Source: Devosia ginsengisoli
GTDB taxonomy: Bacteria > Pseudomonadota > Alphaproteobacteria > Rhizobiales > Devosiaceae
Reading direction: 5' to 3'
Assembly: GCF_007859655.1 (NCBI RefSeq)
Contig: NZ_CP042304.1
Span: 2,792,501 to 2,856,500 of the forward strand
DNA: 64,000 nucleotides
Shown: one piece after another, positions 49,258-58,532 of the stretch
How positions within the stretch are numbered: position 1 is the first letter of the stretch
Layout: each line of letters begins with the position of its first letter
Made by a program: the position numbers and the translations under genes
The notes under the pieces: generated by a model
Told to the model about the DNA's origin: nothing
The model's input: only the letters and a program-made list of their open reading frames with translations
Database searches by the model: none

Positions 49258-50193
49258 ATGAAATTTTCTCTTTCACGCCTCGCCCGTAACGCGAGCGTTC
49301 TTGCCCTGATGCTGGGGGCTGGCATGGCCGCCCCCGCCTTCGCACAGGACGCCGCGCCCGCCGAGGCCGCACCCCCGGCCGCCGAAGCGCCGGCCGCTGC
49401 CTCCCCCGACACCGTGGTGGCTACGGTTGGCGGCGAGCCGATCACCGAGGCCGACCTGAGCTTTGCCGCTGAGGACCTGACCCAGCAGTTGAACCAGATG
49501 CCGCCCGACCAGCGCCGGCCTTTCCTGCTGCGCGTGCTGATCGACACCAAGATGGTGGCCCAGGCAGGCCGGCAGGCCGGGCTGGCCGATGCGCCGCTGT
49601 TCAAGCAGCGCATCCACTATCTCGAGGAACGCGCCCTGCACAGCGCCTATCTGAGCGAAGCCTTCGTCAAGGAAGTGACCGAAGACGCCGTGCGCGCCGA
49701 CTATGACAAATTCGTCGCCGATTTCGTGCCGGCGGACGAAATCCGCGCCAGCCACATCCTGGTCGAGACCGAGGAAAAGGCCAATGAGCTGAAGGCCGAA
49801 CTGGATGGCGGCGCCGACTTCGCCACGCTGGCCAAGGAAAATTCGATCGATCCCGGCGCAGCCAATGGCGGCGACCTGGGCTTTTTCGGCAAGGGCATGA
49901 TGGTGGCGCCGTTCGAGACCGCCGCCTTCGCGCTGACCGATGTGGGCCAGATCAGTGCCCCGGTGCAGTCCCAGTTCGGCTGGCACATCATCAAGCTCGA
50001 GGAAAAGCGCCAGACCACGCCGCCGGCCTTCGAAGAGGTCGCTGGCGAATTGCAGCAGCAATTGCTGGTGACGACCTATGACGCCACGCTGGATCAGCTG
50101 CGCGAGGGTGTGGAAATCGACATTCCCGACGCCACGCTCAAGGCTGCGGTCGATGCCCAGACCCAGCCGGCCGAAGCAGCGCCGACAGAGTAA
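49258..50193 (+). CDS. Periplasmic parvulin-type peptidylprolyl isomerase (SurA/PpiC-like)
   Basis: 311 residues with a signal peptide (VLALMLGAGMAAPAFAQ), then an Ala/Pro/Glu-rich stretch, a SurA N-like helical part (VATVGGEPITEADLSFAAEDLTQQLNQM) and a rotamase domain (about 155-250: IRASHILVETEEKANELKAELDGGADFATLAKENSIDPGAANGGDLGFFGKGMMVAPFETAAF ending in FGWHIIKLEEKR, given here as segments of one domain). It helps fold exported proteins, which fits its position divergent from secA. AAGGAG precedes the ATG. Confidence 0.93.
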   Translation: MKFSLSRLARNASVLALMLGAGMAAPAFAQDAAPAEAAPPAAEAPAAASPDTVVATVGGEPITEADLSFAAEDLTQQLNQMPPDQRRPFLLRVLIDTKMVAQAGRQAGLADAPLFKQRIHYLEERALHSAYLSEAFVKEVTEDAVRADYDKFVADFVPADEIRASHILVETEEKANELKAELDGGADFATLAKENSIDPGAANGGDLGFFGKGMMVAPFETAAFALTDVGQISAPVQSQFGWHIIKLEEKRQTTPPAFEEVAGELQQQLLVTTYDATLDQLREGVEIDIPDATLKAAVDAQTQPAEAAPTE

Positions 50194-50231
50194 GCTCGTC
50201 CCAGCCCCCCGGCGCATGCCTGGGCCTCCGA

Positions 50232-50321
50232 ACGTCACCCTCGGGCTTGACCCGAGGGGGCTACACTTGCCGGACGATCGTTAAGTTCAGAGCCCTCGGG
50301 TCAAGCCCGAGGGTGACGCCG
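50232..50321. repeat. R1 paired palindrome
   Basis: GTCACCCTCGGGCTTGACCC and GCCCTCGGGTCAAGCCCGAG plus GGTGAC, about 30 bases apart, between the convergent isomerase and TetR genes. It could act as a two-way terminator but lacks T tracts. Confidence 0.85.
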
Positions 50322-50337
50322 GTGAATTTACGCGGAC

Positions 50338-50949
50338 TTAGGCGCCGCTCGCCTCCAGCCCCCGCACCATCTGCCTGGCCACCCGGCGCAATTGCCCGGG
50401 GTCGCGCTCGATGCGGCCGGTCAGCAGACGCTGCCAGATGAAGCCGGCCAGCATGTCGGCGCATAAACCAACATCGATATCGGCCGACAGCTCGCCCCTC
50501 TCGATGCCGCGCTGAAAGATTTCCCCGCTCTGGATGCGCCGCTCGGCGGAATATTCGAGCAGCGAGGCGGCGGCGGCCGCATCGCGCTGCGCCTCGGCAA
50601 TGACGAAGCGGAACACCTGGCCGGCGCCGGTATCGCCCCAATGGGCGAAGACGCCGGTGAGGAAGGCGAAGACGTCGCCTTCGACGCTGCCGGTATCCAT
50701 ATGCACATTGGCCGGCTTGCGCCGATGATAGACATCGAGCAGCAGCGCGGTCTTGTTCGGCCACCATTTATAGATGGTCGGCTTGCCCGCACGGGCGCGC
50801 TTGGCCACCGCCTCGATGGAAAAGCCTGAAATCCCCACCTCGGCCATAAGGGCTTCGGCAGCCTCCAGGATGGCTTCCTCGGTCTCCGGATTGCGGCGCG
50901 CGCCGATGGACCGGCGGCGATCGTCGATATCGTCTGCAAGCTCGCTCAT
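50338..50949 (-). CDS. TetR/AcrR family transcriptional regulator
   Basis: 203 residues from ATG 50949. The N-terminal helix-turn-helix reads ILEAAEALMAEVGISGFSIEAVAKRARAGKPTIYKWWPNKTALLLDVY, diagnostic for TetR repressors. The C-terminal ligand domain resembles the TetR_C_16-like group (ERRIQSGEIFQRGIERGELSADIDVGLCADML). It is divergent from a DUF2798 gene, with two inverted repeats in the shared 100-base gap, so it probably represses both genes. The ligand is unknown. Confidence 0.92.
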   Translation of the reverse strand: MSELADDIDDRRRSIGARRNPETEEAILEAAEALMAEVGISGFSIEAVAKRARAGKPTIYKWWPNKTALLLDVYHRRKPANVHMDTGSVEGDVFAFLTGVFAHWGDTGAGQVFRFVIAEAQRDAAAAASLLEYSAERRIQSGEIFQRGIERGELSADIDVGLCADMLAGFIWQRLLTGRIERDPGQLRRVARQMVRGLEASGA

Positions 50950-50991
50950 GGTGCCCAATATGGGTCAAAAAGATTCCGAAGGAAAGCACTT

Positions 50992-51035
50992 GAACGAAAC
51001 GTGTCGTTCCGTTACATAACGAAACGTACCGTTTC
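50992..51035. promoter_or_regulatory. Operator pair of the TetR regulator
   Basis: GAACGA-N6-TCGTTC (50992-51009) and GAAACG-TAC-CGTTTC (51021-51035). Both include the half-site ACGAAACGT, at 50994 and 51019, 25 bases apart. They lie between the divergent TetR and DUF2798 genes. Confidence 0.6.
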
Positions 51036-51049
51036 AATGGAGTTTGCAA

Positions 51050-51289
51050 ATGCAACCCTCTCTCGCGTCCAAACTGCGCATGGCCCTGGTGATGACGCTG
51101 GCCGTCTATCCCGTGGTGACGCTCTATCTCTATGTGCTGATGCCGCTGACCCCCGGCTGGGAAATGTGGCAGCGCAGCCTGCTGCTGGTGCCGGTCATGG
51201 CCACGACCATCGTGCTGCTGATCGTGCCGCTCATCGGCAGGCATTTCGGCGGGTTCATCGCCGGGAAGAAGAAAGTGGCGGCGGCTTGA
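51050..51289 (+). CDS. DUF2798-like small membrane protein
   Basis: 79 residues with two hydrophobic segments (LRMALVMTLAVYPVVTLYLYVLMPL and RSLLLVPVMATTIVLLIVPLIG), resembling DUF2798 proteins, which often pair with TetR regulators. ATG 51050 has GGAG seven bases upstream. Function unknown; likely controlled by the divergent TetR. Confidence 0.75.
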   Translation: MQPSLASKLRMALVMTLAVYPVVTLYLYVLMPLTPGWEMWQRSLLLVPVMATTIVLLIVPLIGRHFGGFIAGKKKVAAA

Positions 51290-51298
51290 TAGCCTCTG

Positions 51299-51394
51299 TG
51301 CCACGCCCTCGTGGTTCGACAGGCTCACCATGAGGTCTACTCAAAAATCTCAGTAGACCTCATCCTGAGCTTGTCGAAGGACGAGGGCGTGGCT
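51299..51394. repeat. R7 paired palindrome
   Basis: GCCACGCCCTCGTGGTTCGA...CAGGCTCACCATGAGGTCTAC and GTAGACCTCATCCTGAGCTTG...GAAGGACGAGGGCGTGGC between the DUF2798 gene and argJ. Confidence 0.85.
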
Positions 51395-51483
51395 GGATCG
51401 CCATTCGGCACAGGCCCGTCTTGCGAATGCCTTAGGTTTCGGGCACACCGGGGGCCGAACTTGTCTCCATAAGGCTCACGCAG

Positions 51484-52716
51484 ATGGCCCATCCGGTTTC
51501 CCCGCTCGCTCCCAAATCCTATCCCGACCTGCCCGCCATTGCGGGGGTGCGCTTTGCCACTGCGGAAGCCGGCATCAAGTATAAGGGCCGCACCGATGTG
51601 CTGCTGATGGCCTTTGACGAGGGCACCACCGCCGCGGGCGTGCTGACCCGGTCGAAATGTTCCTCGGCCGCGGTGGACTGGTGCAAGGCCAACCTGCCGG
51701 GCGGGGCAGCGCGCGGGCTGGTGGTCAATTCGGGCAATGCCAATGCCTTTACCGGCACCAAGGGCAAAAAGAGCGTGGAGCTGACGGCCGACTATGCGGC
51801 CAAGGCGCTTGGTTGCAAGCCGAGCGAAGTGTTCCTGGCCTCGACCGGCGTCATCGGCGAACCGCTCGACGCGTCCAAGTTTGCCGGCGTGCTCGACACG
51901 ATGGCGACCCGCATGGGTGATGCGCCCTGGATGGATCCGGCCAAGGCCATCATGACGACGGACACTTTCCCCAAACTGTCGGGCGCCGTGCTCGATATCG
52001 ACGGGGTGGAAGTCCGGATCAACGGTATCGCCAAGGGCTCGGGCATGATCGCGCCCGATATGGCCACCATGCTGAGCTTTGTGGTTACCGACATGCCCGT
52101 GGCCGCGCCGGTGCTGCAGGCGCTGCTGGCAAAACATGTGCAGACCAGCTTCAACGCCATTACCGTCGATAGCGACACCTCGACCTCGGATACGCTTCTG
52201 GCCTTTGCCACCGGCAAGGCCAACGTGGAGCCCATTGCCAGCCTCGACGATCCGCGCGCCGAAGTGTTTGGCGAAGCCTTGCGCGACGTGCTCTTCGACC
52301 TCGCCATCCAGGTGGTGCGCGACGGCGAAGGCGCCACCAAGCAGGTCTCGATCCATGTCGAGGGCGCCACCTCAGACGCCTCGGCCTTCCGCATCGCCAA
52401 GGCTATTGCCGACTCGCCGCTGGTCAAGACAGCCATTGCCGGCGAGGACGCCAATTGGGGCCGTGTGGTGATGGCCGTGGGCAAGGCGGGCGAGCCGGCC
52501 GACCGCGACAAGCTGGCCATCCGCTTCGGCGACCTGCTGGTCGCCAGGGATGGCGAGCGCGCGCCCATCTATGACGAGGCCGCCACCAGCTCTTACATGA
52601 AGGGCGAGGACCTCGAACTGACCGTGAGCCTGGGGCTCGGGGATGGCAGGGCGACGGTCTATACCTGCGACCTGACGCATGGCTATATCACCATCAATGG
52701 CGACTATCGGAGCTGA
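51484..52716 (+). CDS. argJ: Bifunctional glutamate N-acetyltransferase/amino-acid acetyltransferase ArgJ
   Basis: Recycles the acetyl group in arginine synthesis, moving it from acetylornithine to glutamate; some members also use acetyl-CoA. 410 residues. The precursor is self-cleaved before Thr in [10 protein letters not shown]. Other family segments are [57 protein letters not shown] and the C-terminal [12 protein letters not shown]. It starts a plus-strand series with GNAT and Nudix genes, a conserved order. Confidence 0.96.
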   Translation: MAHPVSPLAPKSYPDLPAIAGVRFATAEAGIKYKGRTDVLLMAFDEGTTAAGVLTRSKCSSAAVDWCKANLPGGAARGLVVNSGNANAFTGTKGKKSVELTADYAAKALGCKPSEVFLASTGVIGEPLDASKFAGVLDTMATRMGDAPWMDPAKAIMTTDTFPKLSGAVLDIDGVEVRINGIAKGSGMIAPDMATMLSFVVTDMPVAAPVLQALLAKHVQTSFNAITVDSDTSTSDTLLAFATGKANVEPIASLDDPRAEVFGEALRDVLFDLAIQVVRDGEGATKQVSIHVEGATSDASAFRIAKAIADSPLVKTAIAGEDANWGRVVMAVGKAGEPADRDKLAIRFGDLLVARDGERAPIYDEAATSSYMKGEDLELTVSLGLGDGRATVYTCDLTHGYITINGDYRS

Positions 52717-52721
52717 CGCCG

Positions 52722-52846
52722 AATCCCTTCCTTCTCCCCTTGCGGGAGAAGGTGGCGCGCAGCGCCGGATGAGGGGTCTGCGATGGCGAAGAGAACCCCT
52801 CACCCGCCCTTCGGGCACCTCTCCCGCAAGGGGAGAGGGGGAGAAA
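52722..52846. repeat. R5 compound palindrome; supplies the GNAT ribosome-binding site
   Basis: CTTCTCCCCTTGCGGGAGAAG and CACCTCTCCCGCAAGGGGAG arms with GGATGAGGGG and CCCCTCACCCGCCCTTCGGG between them. The final GGGGAGAGGGGGAGAAAG lies 5-12 bases before the next start codon. Confidence 0.85.
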
Positions 52847-52850
52847 GAAA

Positions 52851-53600
52851 ATGACTGATCTGCCGACACCGGAAAGAATGGAACGTGCCGGGCTCGAGGC
52901 CTGGCCGGGCATCGAGGTGGAGTGGGACGGAAACTGGGTGCGCCGGGCGGCCGGCGGCTACACCAAGCGCGCCAATTCGCTGCAATGCTTCGACCCCGCT
53001 GATAGCAGCGACGCCGAAAAACGGCTGGCGGCTGGCGTGGACTGGTTCAAGGCGCGCGGCATTGCCCCCGTGGTGCGCACCACGCCGCTGGCCAGTTCAA
53101 GCCTCAATGCGGCGCTCGACGCGCAGGGCTGGGCGGAGATCGACCGCAGCCATCTCTATGCGATGGAACTGAGGCCGCAGGAGCCCGATGCCGAAGGCCG
53201 GACCACCGACCTGCTCGATCCCGGCTTTCTCGCTGCCCAGCAAAGCCTGCAGGGGCATGACGATGCGCTGATGGCCCGCATGCGCGCCTTGCTCGCGGTC
53301 ATGGCCGTGCCGGCGGTCGGCATCGTGGTGGAGCGCGATGGCGTTGCCGTCGCCTCGGGGCTGATGGCTATCGCCGATGGCATCGTCATTACAGGCAATG
53401 TCATCACCGACCGGGCCCGCCGGCGGCAGGGGCTCGGCATGGCGATGATGCGCACCGGACTGGCCTGGGCGAAGGCGCAGGGCGCCACGGTCGCCGCGCT
53501 CAATGTGCAGGCGGACAATGCTGCCGGCATGGCGCTCTATGCCAGCCTCGGCTATCGCCACCAATATGACTATACCTATCGCATCCCGAGGCAGGCATGA
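52851..53600 (+). CDS. GNAT family N-acetyltransferase
   Basis: 249 residues. The N-terminal half (WPGIEVEWDGNWVRRAAGGYTKRANSLQCFD) is of the type seen in the acetyltransferases encoded after argJ in Alphaproteobacteria. The C-terminal GNAT fold carries the acetyl-CoA loop VITDRARRRQGLGMAMMRTGLAWA and NVQADNAAGMALYASLGYRHQYDYTYR. The substrate is unknown. Its ribosome-binding site is part of an R5 repeat, and it overlaps the Nudix gene by 4 bases. Confidence 0.9.
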   Translation: MTDLPTPERMERAGLEAWPGIEVEWDGNWVRRAAGGYTKRANSLQCFDPADSSDAEKRLAAGVDWFKARGIAPVVRTTPLASSSLNAALDAQGWAEIDRSHLYAMELRPQEPDAEGRTTDLLDPGFLAAQQSLQGHDDALMARMRALLAVMAVPAVGIVVERDGVAVASGLMAIADGIVITGNVITDRARRRQGLGMAMMRTGLAWAKAQGATVAALNVQADNAAGMALYASLGYRHQYDYTYRIPRQA

Positions 53601-54004
53601 GTGATTTCAAGCTGTTGCTCGTCGTCGCCGTGGCACTGATCGACGCCGACCGGCGCGTGCTCATCGCCCAGCGCCCCCAGGGTAAGCAATTGGCGGGCCT
53701 ATGGGAATTCCCCGGCGGCAAGGTGGAGCCGGGCGAGAGCCCCGAGGATGCGCTGATCCGCGAGCTGGAGGAAGAGCTCGGCATTTCCACCAAGACGGCG
53801 TGCCTGGCTCCGGTATCTTTCGCTAGCCACTCTTACGAAAACTTTCACCTGTTGATGCCACTTTACGCCTGCCGGAAGTGGCAGGGCGAACCCCAGATGC
53901 GGGAACATACGGCCCTCAAATGGGTGCGCCCGCAGAAGCTGCGCGATTATCCCATGCCACCGGCGGACGAACCGCTGGTCGCCGCTTTATGCGATCTGCT
54001 CTGA
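53597..54004 (+). CDS. Nudix hydrolase (MutT-like)
   Basis: 135 residues with a full Nudix box GGKVEPGESPEDALIRELEEELGI (about 37-59). The rest matches MutT-type 8-oxo-dGTP diphosphatases (VVAVALIDADRRVLIAQRPQGKQLAGLWEFPGG), which remove oxidised nucleotides. Start overlaps the GNAT stop (ATGA). The MutT assignment is likely but substrate range is not readable. Confidence 0.92.
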   Translation: MSDFKLLLVVAVALIDADRRVLIAQRPQGKQLAGLWEFPGGKVEPGESPEDALIRELEEELGISTKTACLAPVSFASHSYENFHLLMPLYACRKWQGEPQMREHTALKWVRPQKLRDYPMPPADEPLVAALCDLL

Positions 54005-54082
54005 ACAAGGACCTGGAGCCCCGTTTCGCTTTTACCGGAATGGATCTGGCTCCAGCGCGTGGCAGAAGCCCGGGAGGCGCCT

Positions 54083-54286
54083 ATGTTGGCTGAGACGATC
54101 AACAGATTCGTCGGCGACGAGACCGGCGCCACCGCGATCGAATACGGCCTAATCGCCGCGCTCATCGCCATGGCCCTCATCGCCACCTTCGTGAGCTTCG
54201 GCAATTCCCTGGTCAATCTGATGGGCGTGGGGGCCGGCGGCCCCGCCGACGCCATGGCCGCCGCGACCGCCGCGGTCAACAACTAG
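54083..54286 (+). CDS. Flp family type IVb pilin
   Basis: 67-residue pre-pilin: basic/polar leader, cleavage-type G-A-T-A-I-E-Y motif (DETGATAIEYGLIAALIAMALIATF) and hydrophobic helix, then a short Gly/Ala tail. These are subunits of Tad/Flp pili. GGGAGG precedes ATG 54083. No tad genes are in the window, so it is an isolated pilin gene here. An upstream GTG at 54059 would add eight residues. Confidence 0.9.
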   Translation: MLAETINRFVGDETGATAIEYGLIAALIAMALIATFVSFGNSLVNLMGVGAGGPADAMAAATAAVNN

Positions 54287-54323
54287 ACGGTTTGCGGTTC
54301 GGAAACGCGCCCCGTCCCGGCCG

Positions 54324-55814
54324 CTACTGCAGCACCACGACCTTGTATTTCGCGCCGACCACGACCGGATCGCCCGGATAGAGGTCGTTGATGATGTAGA
54401 ACAATTCGCTGCCGCGATTGAGCCCGGCCATCTGGCGGGCCAGCGAATCGGCGCTGTCGCCGGCCTTGGCGGTGACGACGCGCACCGCCACCTTGCGCAC
54501 CTGGTTGAGGTCTGACGCCTCGGTGCGGCGGAAGCTCTTGAGCGTGGCTTCGGCCCCGGCCTTGAAGCGGGACGAATCGCCCTTGGCGGCGAAGATGAAG
54601 CGATAGACCTGGCCATCGAGCCGCATGACCGAGACGCGGAAGAACCACTGGTCGGTCTGGGCCAGGCCCGAGGCCATTTCGATGCCGTTATAGTTCTGCG
54701 TGGTGACGCTGTCGGCCTTGAGCCCGGCAATCCAGCCCGAACGCAGGTAATCGGCCAGCGGCACATTGGGCTGTACATCGGCGCTGTCGAAGCGCACCGC
54801 CTCGCCATCGCCGGCCACGCCCACGACAGCACTCTGCGAATTCTGCAGCGTATAGCCTTCGGGCACGGTGAAGGTGAATTTAGAGGCGGTGTGGATGAAG
54901 CGGCGGCCGACAATCGAGCCCTGGGCAGGGCTGTCGCCGAAGGTGAGGCCGGCAATCGAATTGAGATAGCCGTCGCGATCGGTTTCGCCCACCTGGGCCT
55001 GGCCGAACATGGTGCGCGCGGTATCCATGGCCTTCTGGATGCGGGCTGGCGTCGAGGGATGGGAGGACAGGAACCCGTCATCGCCCCCCTCGCCGGCCGA
55101 GAAGCTGGCAAAGCGGCTCATGACGCCGAGGAACCGCGCCGCGGCCTGCGGGTCATAGCCGGCCTTGCCGGCAAACTTGATGCCCTCGCGATCCGCTTCC
55201 AGCTCCTGGTTCTGGCTGAAGGCAGCCATGGATTCGCGGGTGCGGTTGGCGGTGGCATCGGTCGAGGTATCGCCGCCGAAGACGCCGGTAATGACGCGGT
55301 CGACGATTTCGGTAGTGCGGGTGCGGTCGGTGCGGGCGCGGGCGTGGCGCAGGGTGACGTGGGCGATTTCATGCGCCAGCACGGCCGCCAGTTCACTTGT
55401 ATCCGATGCCAGCGCCAGGATGCCGCGCGTCACATAGATATAGCCGCCGGGCAGCGCGAAGGCATTGACCTCGGAACTGTCGAGAATGGTGACCTGGAAC
55501 TGCGCATTGGGCTGGTTGGCCGCGGCCAGCAGGCGGCCAACGATGCGCGCCACCATGATTTCGGCCGGGCGATCGGAGTAGACCCCGCCATAGGCGGCGA
55601 TGATACGCGGATGCTCGCGGCGGCCGATGACCACGTCTTCGGGGTCGGTGCCCTCGGGCACCACGGTCGGCGCCGGATTGTCGCCGGTCTTGCTGACGGC
55701 GATATTGCCGCCGACCAGGCTCGAACAGGCAGCCAGCGCCAGCAGCGACATGGCCAGAACGCCCGCGCGCAATGCCGGTCGCACCATTCCCGCAATTTGC
55801 CCCAAGCCCGTCAT
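54324..55814 (-). CDS. M48 family zinc metalloprotease lipoprotein
   Basis: 496 residues. Lipoprotein-type signal (AMSLLALAACSSLVGG), peptidase M48 domain with VLAHEIAHVTLRHARAR and the third ligand in NQELEADREGIKFAGKAGYDP, so a BepA/LoiP-like periplasmic quality-control protease is likely. A C-terminal half (FTFTVPEGYTLQNSQ...) ends in a LysM-like segment (VVTAKAGDSADSLARQMAG...IINDLYPGDPVVVGAKYKVV), which may contact the cell wall. Overlaps the nuclease gene by 4 bases. Confidence 0.92.
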   Translation of the reverse strand: MTGLGQIAGMVRPALRAGVLAMSLLALAACSSLVGGNIAVSKTGDNPAPTVVPEGTDPEDVVIGRREHPRIIAAYGGVYSDRPAEIMVARIVGRLLAAANQPNAQFQVTILDSSEVNAFALPGGYIYVTRGILALASDTSELAAVLAHEIAHVTLRHARARTDRTRTTEIVDRVITGVFGGDTSTDATANRTRESMAAFSQNQELEADREGIKFAGKAGYDPQAAARFLGVMSRFASFSAGEGGDDGFLSSHPSTPARIQKAMDTARTMFGQAQVGETDRDGYLNSIAGLTFGDSPAQGSIVGRRFIHTASKFTFTVPEGYTLQNSQSAVVGVAGDGEAVRFDSADVQPNVPLADYLRSGWIAGLKADSVTTQNYNGIEMASGLAQTDQWFFRVSVMRLDGQVYRFIFAAKGDSSRFKAGAEATLKSFRRTEASDLNQVRKVAVRVVTAKAGDSADSLARQMAGLNRGSELFYIINDLYPGDPVVVGAKYKVVVLQ

Positions 55815-56620
55815 CGCGTTGCCAGAACCTCGATCTGCTCGGGATGGGTCACTTCGATGCGCGGACCATCCCGATCGTCCACCCATCCACGGATGCGCAC
55901 CAGCGCATTCTCGAGCACCAGCGGATCGAGCCCAGCTTCGGCAAAGATCCGCAATGCCGGCGCCTCGATCACGGCGGTGAAGTCTTCCTTCCAGAACCGG
56001 CCGAAATTGAGATAGACGCGCCCGCCGGTCTTTTCGGCGAGCAGCACCCTGCCTTCGACAAGTTCATATTGGCCCGCGCGGGCGAGCAGGTCGCCCGGCT
56101 GGTCCGCCGCACGGATGCTGTAATAGGGATCGGCCCAGATGCCAAGCCTGCCAAGGCGTGCGCGGCCTTCGGCGGCGAACAACAAATCGAGACAGGCCCG
56201 ATTGTCGGGGAAGGAATAGACCCGCGCCAGGCCCAGCCCGATCATGGCCTGCTGCGCCCAGATTTGCCCATCCGGGCCATCAATAAAGACATGCGCCAGC
56301 ACGCGCCCGTAGCGATCGACGCTCTCCCCGCCGAAACCGAGCCGCACCGGCTTGTTGAGGGCAAGGGCTTCGAGCGCCGCCTTGGCTTCGGGCGCCAGCG
56401 GCCAGGGGTCGAAATCGGGGCGGTCGAGCGGCAGCTTGGGTGCCTGGGTGCCGATCATGCGCACAACGCGGCCATCGTCGAGGATGACGGTGTCGCCATC
56501 GGTGACCGAGGTGACCATGCCGCCCGGCTCCATGCGCAATTGCTCGCAGGCCAGGGCCGCGACCGAAATGGAACTGAGGGCCGCAAGCGCAGCAAGACGG
56601 ACAAGACTGGCTTTGAACAA
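55811..56620 (-). CDS. Thermonuclease-family protein
   Basis: 269 residues from a TTG at 56620, giving an N-terminal signal peptide (FKASLVRLAALAALSSISVAALA) and a staphylococcal-nuclease-like domain: VTSVTDGDTVILDDGRVVRMIGTQAPKLPLD and SVDRYGRVLAHVFIDGPDGQIWAQQAMIGLGLARVY. The DGDT and R-x-IG parts match; whether all catalytic residues remain is not certain. A GTG at 56647 is an alternative start. It is upstream of the M48 gene with an ATGA overlap. Confidence 0.85.
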   Translation of the reverse strand: MFKASLVRLAALAALSSISVAALACEQLRMEPGGMVTSVTDGDTVILDDGRVVRMIGTQAPKLPLDRPDFDPWPLAPEAKAALEALALNKPVRLGFGGESVDRYGRVLAHVFIDGPDGQIWAQQAMIGLGLARVYSFPDNRACLDLLFAAEGRARLGRLGIWADPYYSIRAADQPGDLLARAGQYELVEGRVLLAEKTGGRVYLNFGRFWKEDFTAVIEAPALRIFAEAGLDPLVLENALVRIRGWVDDRDGPRIEVTHPEQIEVLATR

Positions 56621-56727
56621 TGATGGCCCCGAACAGAGACGATTCACTTTGCACGCAATTGCGGCAAAAAAGCATGAAGGATCGCGCAGCCGTGATCGGG
56701 CGGGGCCGGAATGCGGTGTGTGTGGCT

Positions 56728-56851
56728 CACCCCCACCCTCATTCCCTCCCCACAAGGGGGAGGGAGGCGCATGGGTCAGGTCAGTGGTCCAATATTACAT
56801 CGTTCACAGAGCAGGCTTCCCTCCCCCTTGTGGGGAGGGAGTGAGGGTGGG
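56728..56851. repeat. R4 paired palindrome
   Basis: CCCCACCCTCATTCCCTCCC...CAAGGGGGAGGGA and TCCCTCCCCCTTGTGGGGAG...GTGAGGGTGGGG arms between the nuclease gene and the small membrane protein gene. The arms closely match the pair at 7698. Confidence 0.85.
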
Positions 56852-57015
56852 GGGCGTTTGGGCACAACGCCCGTCATTAAGGTAAACGACATGTTGCGAT
56901 GGCCGTTGGCCCGGAACCCTGCCTAATATCGGCTCGAGCCTGGCCCCGTGCCTGGAACGCCCACGAGATCGCCCCGGCGATTTCGGTTCCCCCGGAACGC
57001 GTTACAGGCTCGCCG

Positions 57016-57153
57016 ATGTCAGTCGATCGCTACAATATCAGCTCTCTGCAGATCGCTGCCATGTGGCTGTTTCTCGGGCCGCTGATCATCGTGCTCGGCA
57101 CGGCCGATATCCTGACCGGGGGCCGCAGCCGCAACTGGCCTTTAGGCAAATAG
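57016..57153 (+). CDS. Small membrane protein, 45 residues
   Basis: MSVDRYNISSLQIAAMWLFL followed by GPLIIVLGTADILTGGRSRNWPLGK: one membrane segment and a basic tail. The frame is open further upstream (to 56899) but that part overlaps no similarity. It ends inside the convergent small gene on the other strand (12-base overlap). Function unknown; real but modest evidence. Confidence 0.45.
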   Translation: MSVDRYNISSLQIAAMWLFLGPLIIVLGTADILTGGRSRNWPLGK

Positions 57154-57312
57154 CCGCGACAGCAAGGTCCAGATCAGCCAGCCCGCGCCGAAGAACAGCG
57201 CCCAGGCGGCAAGGGCCATGACCACGATGGCAGCCAGCCGGTGCTGGCGCAGCCAATCGACGCCGCGGCTGGGATAGCCGACCGCCAGAAGCAACTGGTA
57301 CACGCGTTCCAC
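57142..57312 (-). CDS. Small membrane protein, 56 residues
   Basis: GTG start at 57312 with GGGAG seven bases upstream. An amphipathic part (VERVYQLLLAVGYPSRGVDWLRQHR) is followed by a membrane helix (LAAIVVMALAAWALFFGAGWLIWTLL). An earlier GTG at 57333 is possible. Function unknown. Confidence 0.5.
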   Translation of the reverse strand: MERVYQLLLAVGYPSRGVDWLRQHRLAAIVVMALAAWALFFGAGWLIWTLLSRLFA

Positions 57313-57404
57313 GACATATCTCCCGCCAAACACCCCGTTTGGTAGGAGCGCCCGGTTACGAAACGCCCACCGAATTCCTTACAATTGCGACATCCACAGG
57401 GCCG

Positions 57405-58340
57405 TCAGCGGCGGGCGAAGCGCGAGCGCAGGGCCACGGTGACGCCGGCCATCCCGATGACCGCCATGCCGACGAGGCCCACGCCGTCGGGCAACTGGCC
57501 GAAGACCAGCCAGCCGAGCAGGCCCGCCCAGAGCAGGTGCAGGTAGCTCATCGGCGCCAGGAGCGATGCTTCGGCATAGCGATTGGCGGCGGTGAAGCAG
57601 AAATGGCCGATGCCGGCCGTCAGCCCCAGGCTGACGAAGAGCGCCATTTCGAAGAGGCTTGGCATAGCGCCGAACCAGAACCACGGCATGGCCAACCCGA
57701 AGCAGATGGCGCCCGCCAGTGCTGAATAGAACGGCAAGGCCAGGGTTTTCTCGCTGCGCGCCAATACGCGCGACAGCAGGTAATAGGTCACGGTGGCCAC
57801 GACATTGCACAGCGCGAAGATCACCCCGGCCGGATCGAGCCCGGCGCCGGGCCGAGCAATCAGCACCACGCCGGCAAAGCCGCCCATGGCCGCCAGCCAA
57901 CCCAGCAGGCCAATGCGCTCGCCCAGCACCGGCCGCGCCAGCAGCACGACCAGGATGGGCGAGAGATAGATGATGGACGTGGTCTCGGCGATCGGCATGA
58001 GTTGCAAGGCGAGACTGGCAAACAGCGACCCGACCACGAGGCACAGCGAGCGCAGCGCGACCGGCCACTTGCGGCGCACCGTCACCAGCTCCCGGCCCCG
58101 GCTCGGCCCCAGTACGGCCAGCATCAGCATTGCATGGACGATATAGCGGATGGCGGCGACCAGCGGCACGTCATAGGTGGCGATGAGATATTTGTTGGTG
58201 GCGTCATTGGCGGCAAACATCAGCGTCGCCACCACGATCAGCAGGATACCAAACAGCGGCCGATTTTCGGTCAGGCTGACCGGTGGACGCGCCGCAGCAT
58301 CCATTTCCGCGCCGGCATCGGCAACGGCCTCATCGCTCAT
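57405..58340 (-). CDS. DMT family transporter (EamA type)
   Basis: 311 residues with ten hydrophobic segments in two EamA repeats: NRPLFGILLIVVATLMFAANDATNKYLI begins the first and SEKTLALPFYSALAGAICFGLAMPWF the second. Members export amino acids or other metabolites (RhaT/YdcZ/RarD relatives). The substrate cannot be assigned. ATG 58340 (MSDEAVADAG) preferred over 58379. Confidence 0.9.
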   Translation of the reverse strand: MSDEAVADAGAEMDAAARPPVSLTENRPLFGILLIVVATLMFAANDATNKYLIATYDVPLVAAIRYIVHAMLMLAVLGPSRGRELVTVRRKWPVALRSLCLVVGSLFASLALQLMPIAETTSIIYLSPILVVLLARPVLGERIGLLGWLAAMGGFAGVVLIARPGAGLDPAGVIFALCNVVATVTYYLLSRVLARSEKTLALPFYSALAGAICFGLAMPWFWFGAMPSLFEMALFVSLGLTAGIGHFCFTAANRYAEASLLAPMSYLHLLWAGLLGWLVFGQLPDGVGLVGMAVIGMAGVTVALRSRFARR

Positions 58341-58532
58341 CGTGGTCTCCGGGGAAGGCACGGCTGGCGGCCGGCCCAACGGCCGGCGCAGTCGTCAGGA
58401 ATTCATGACCGCTGGCTCGCCGGCTGATTTGCCGGCAGACCCAGCATGCTGCCATGCCGGTCTTTCAGCAAGAGGCCACAGCGCGCAAACGGGGTTTCGC
58501 TGCCGCGACGCATTTGCTATCCACGACCCCGT

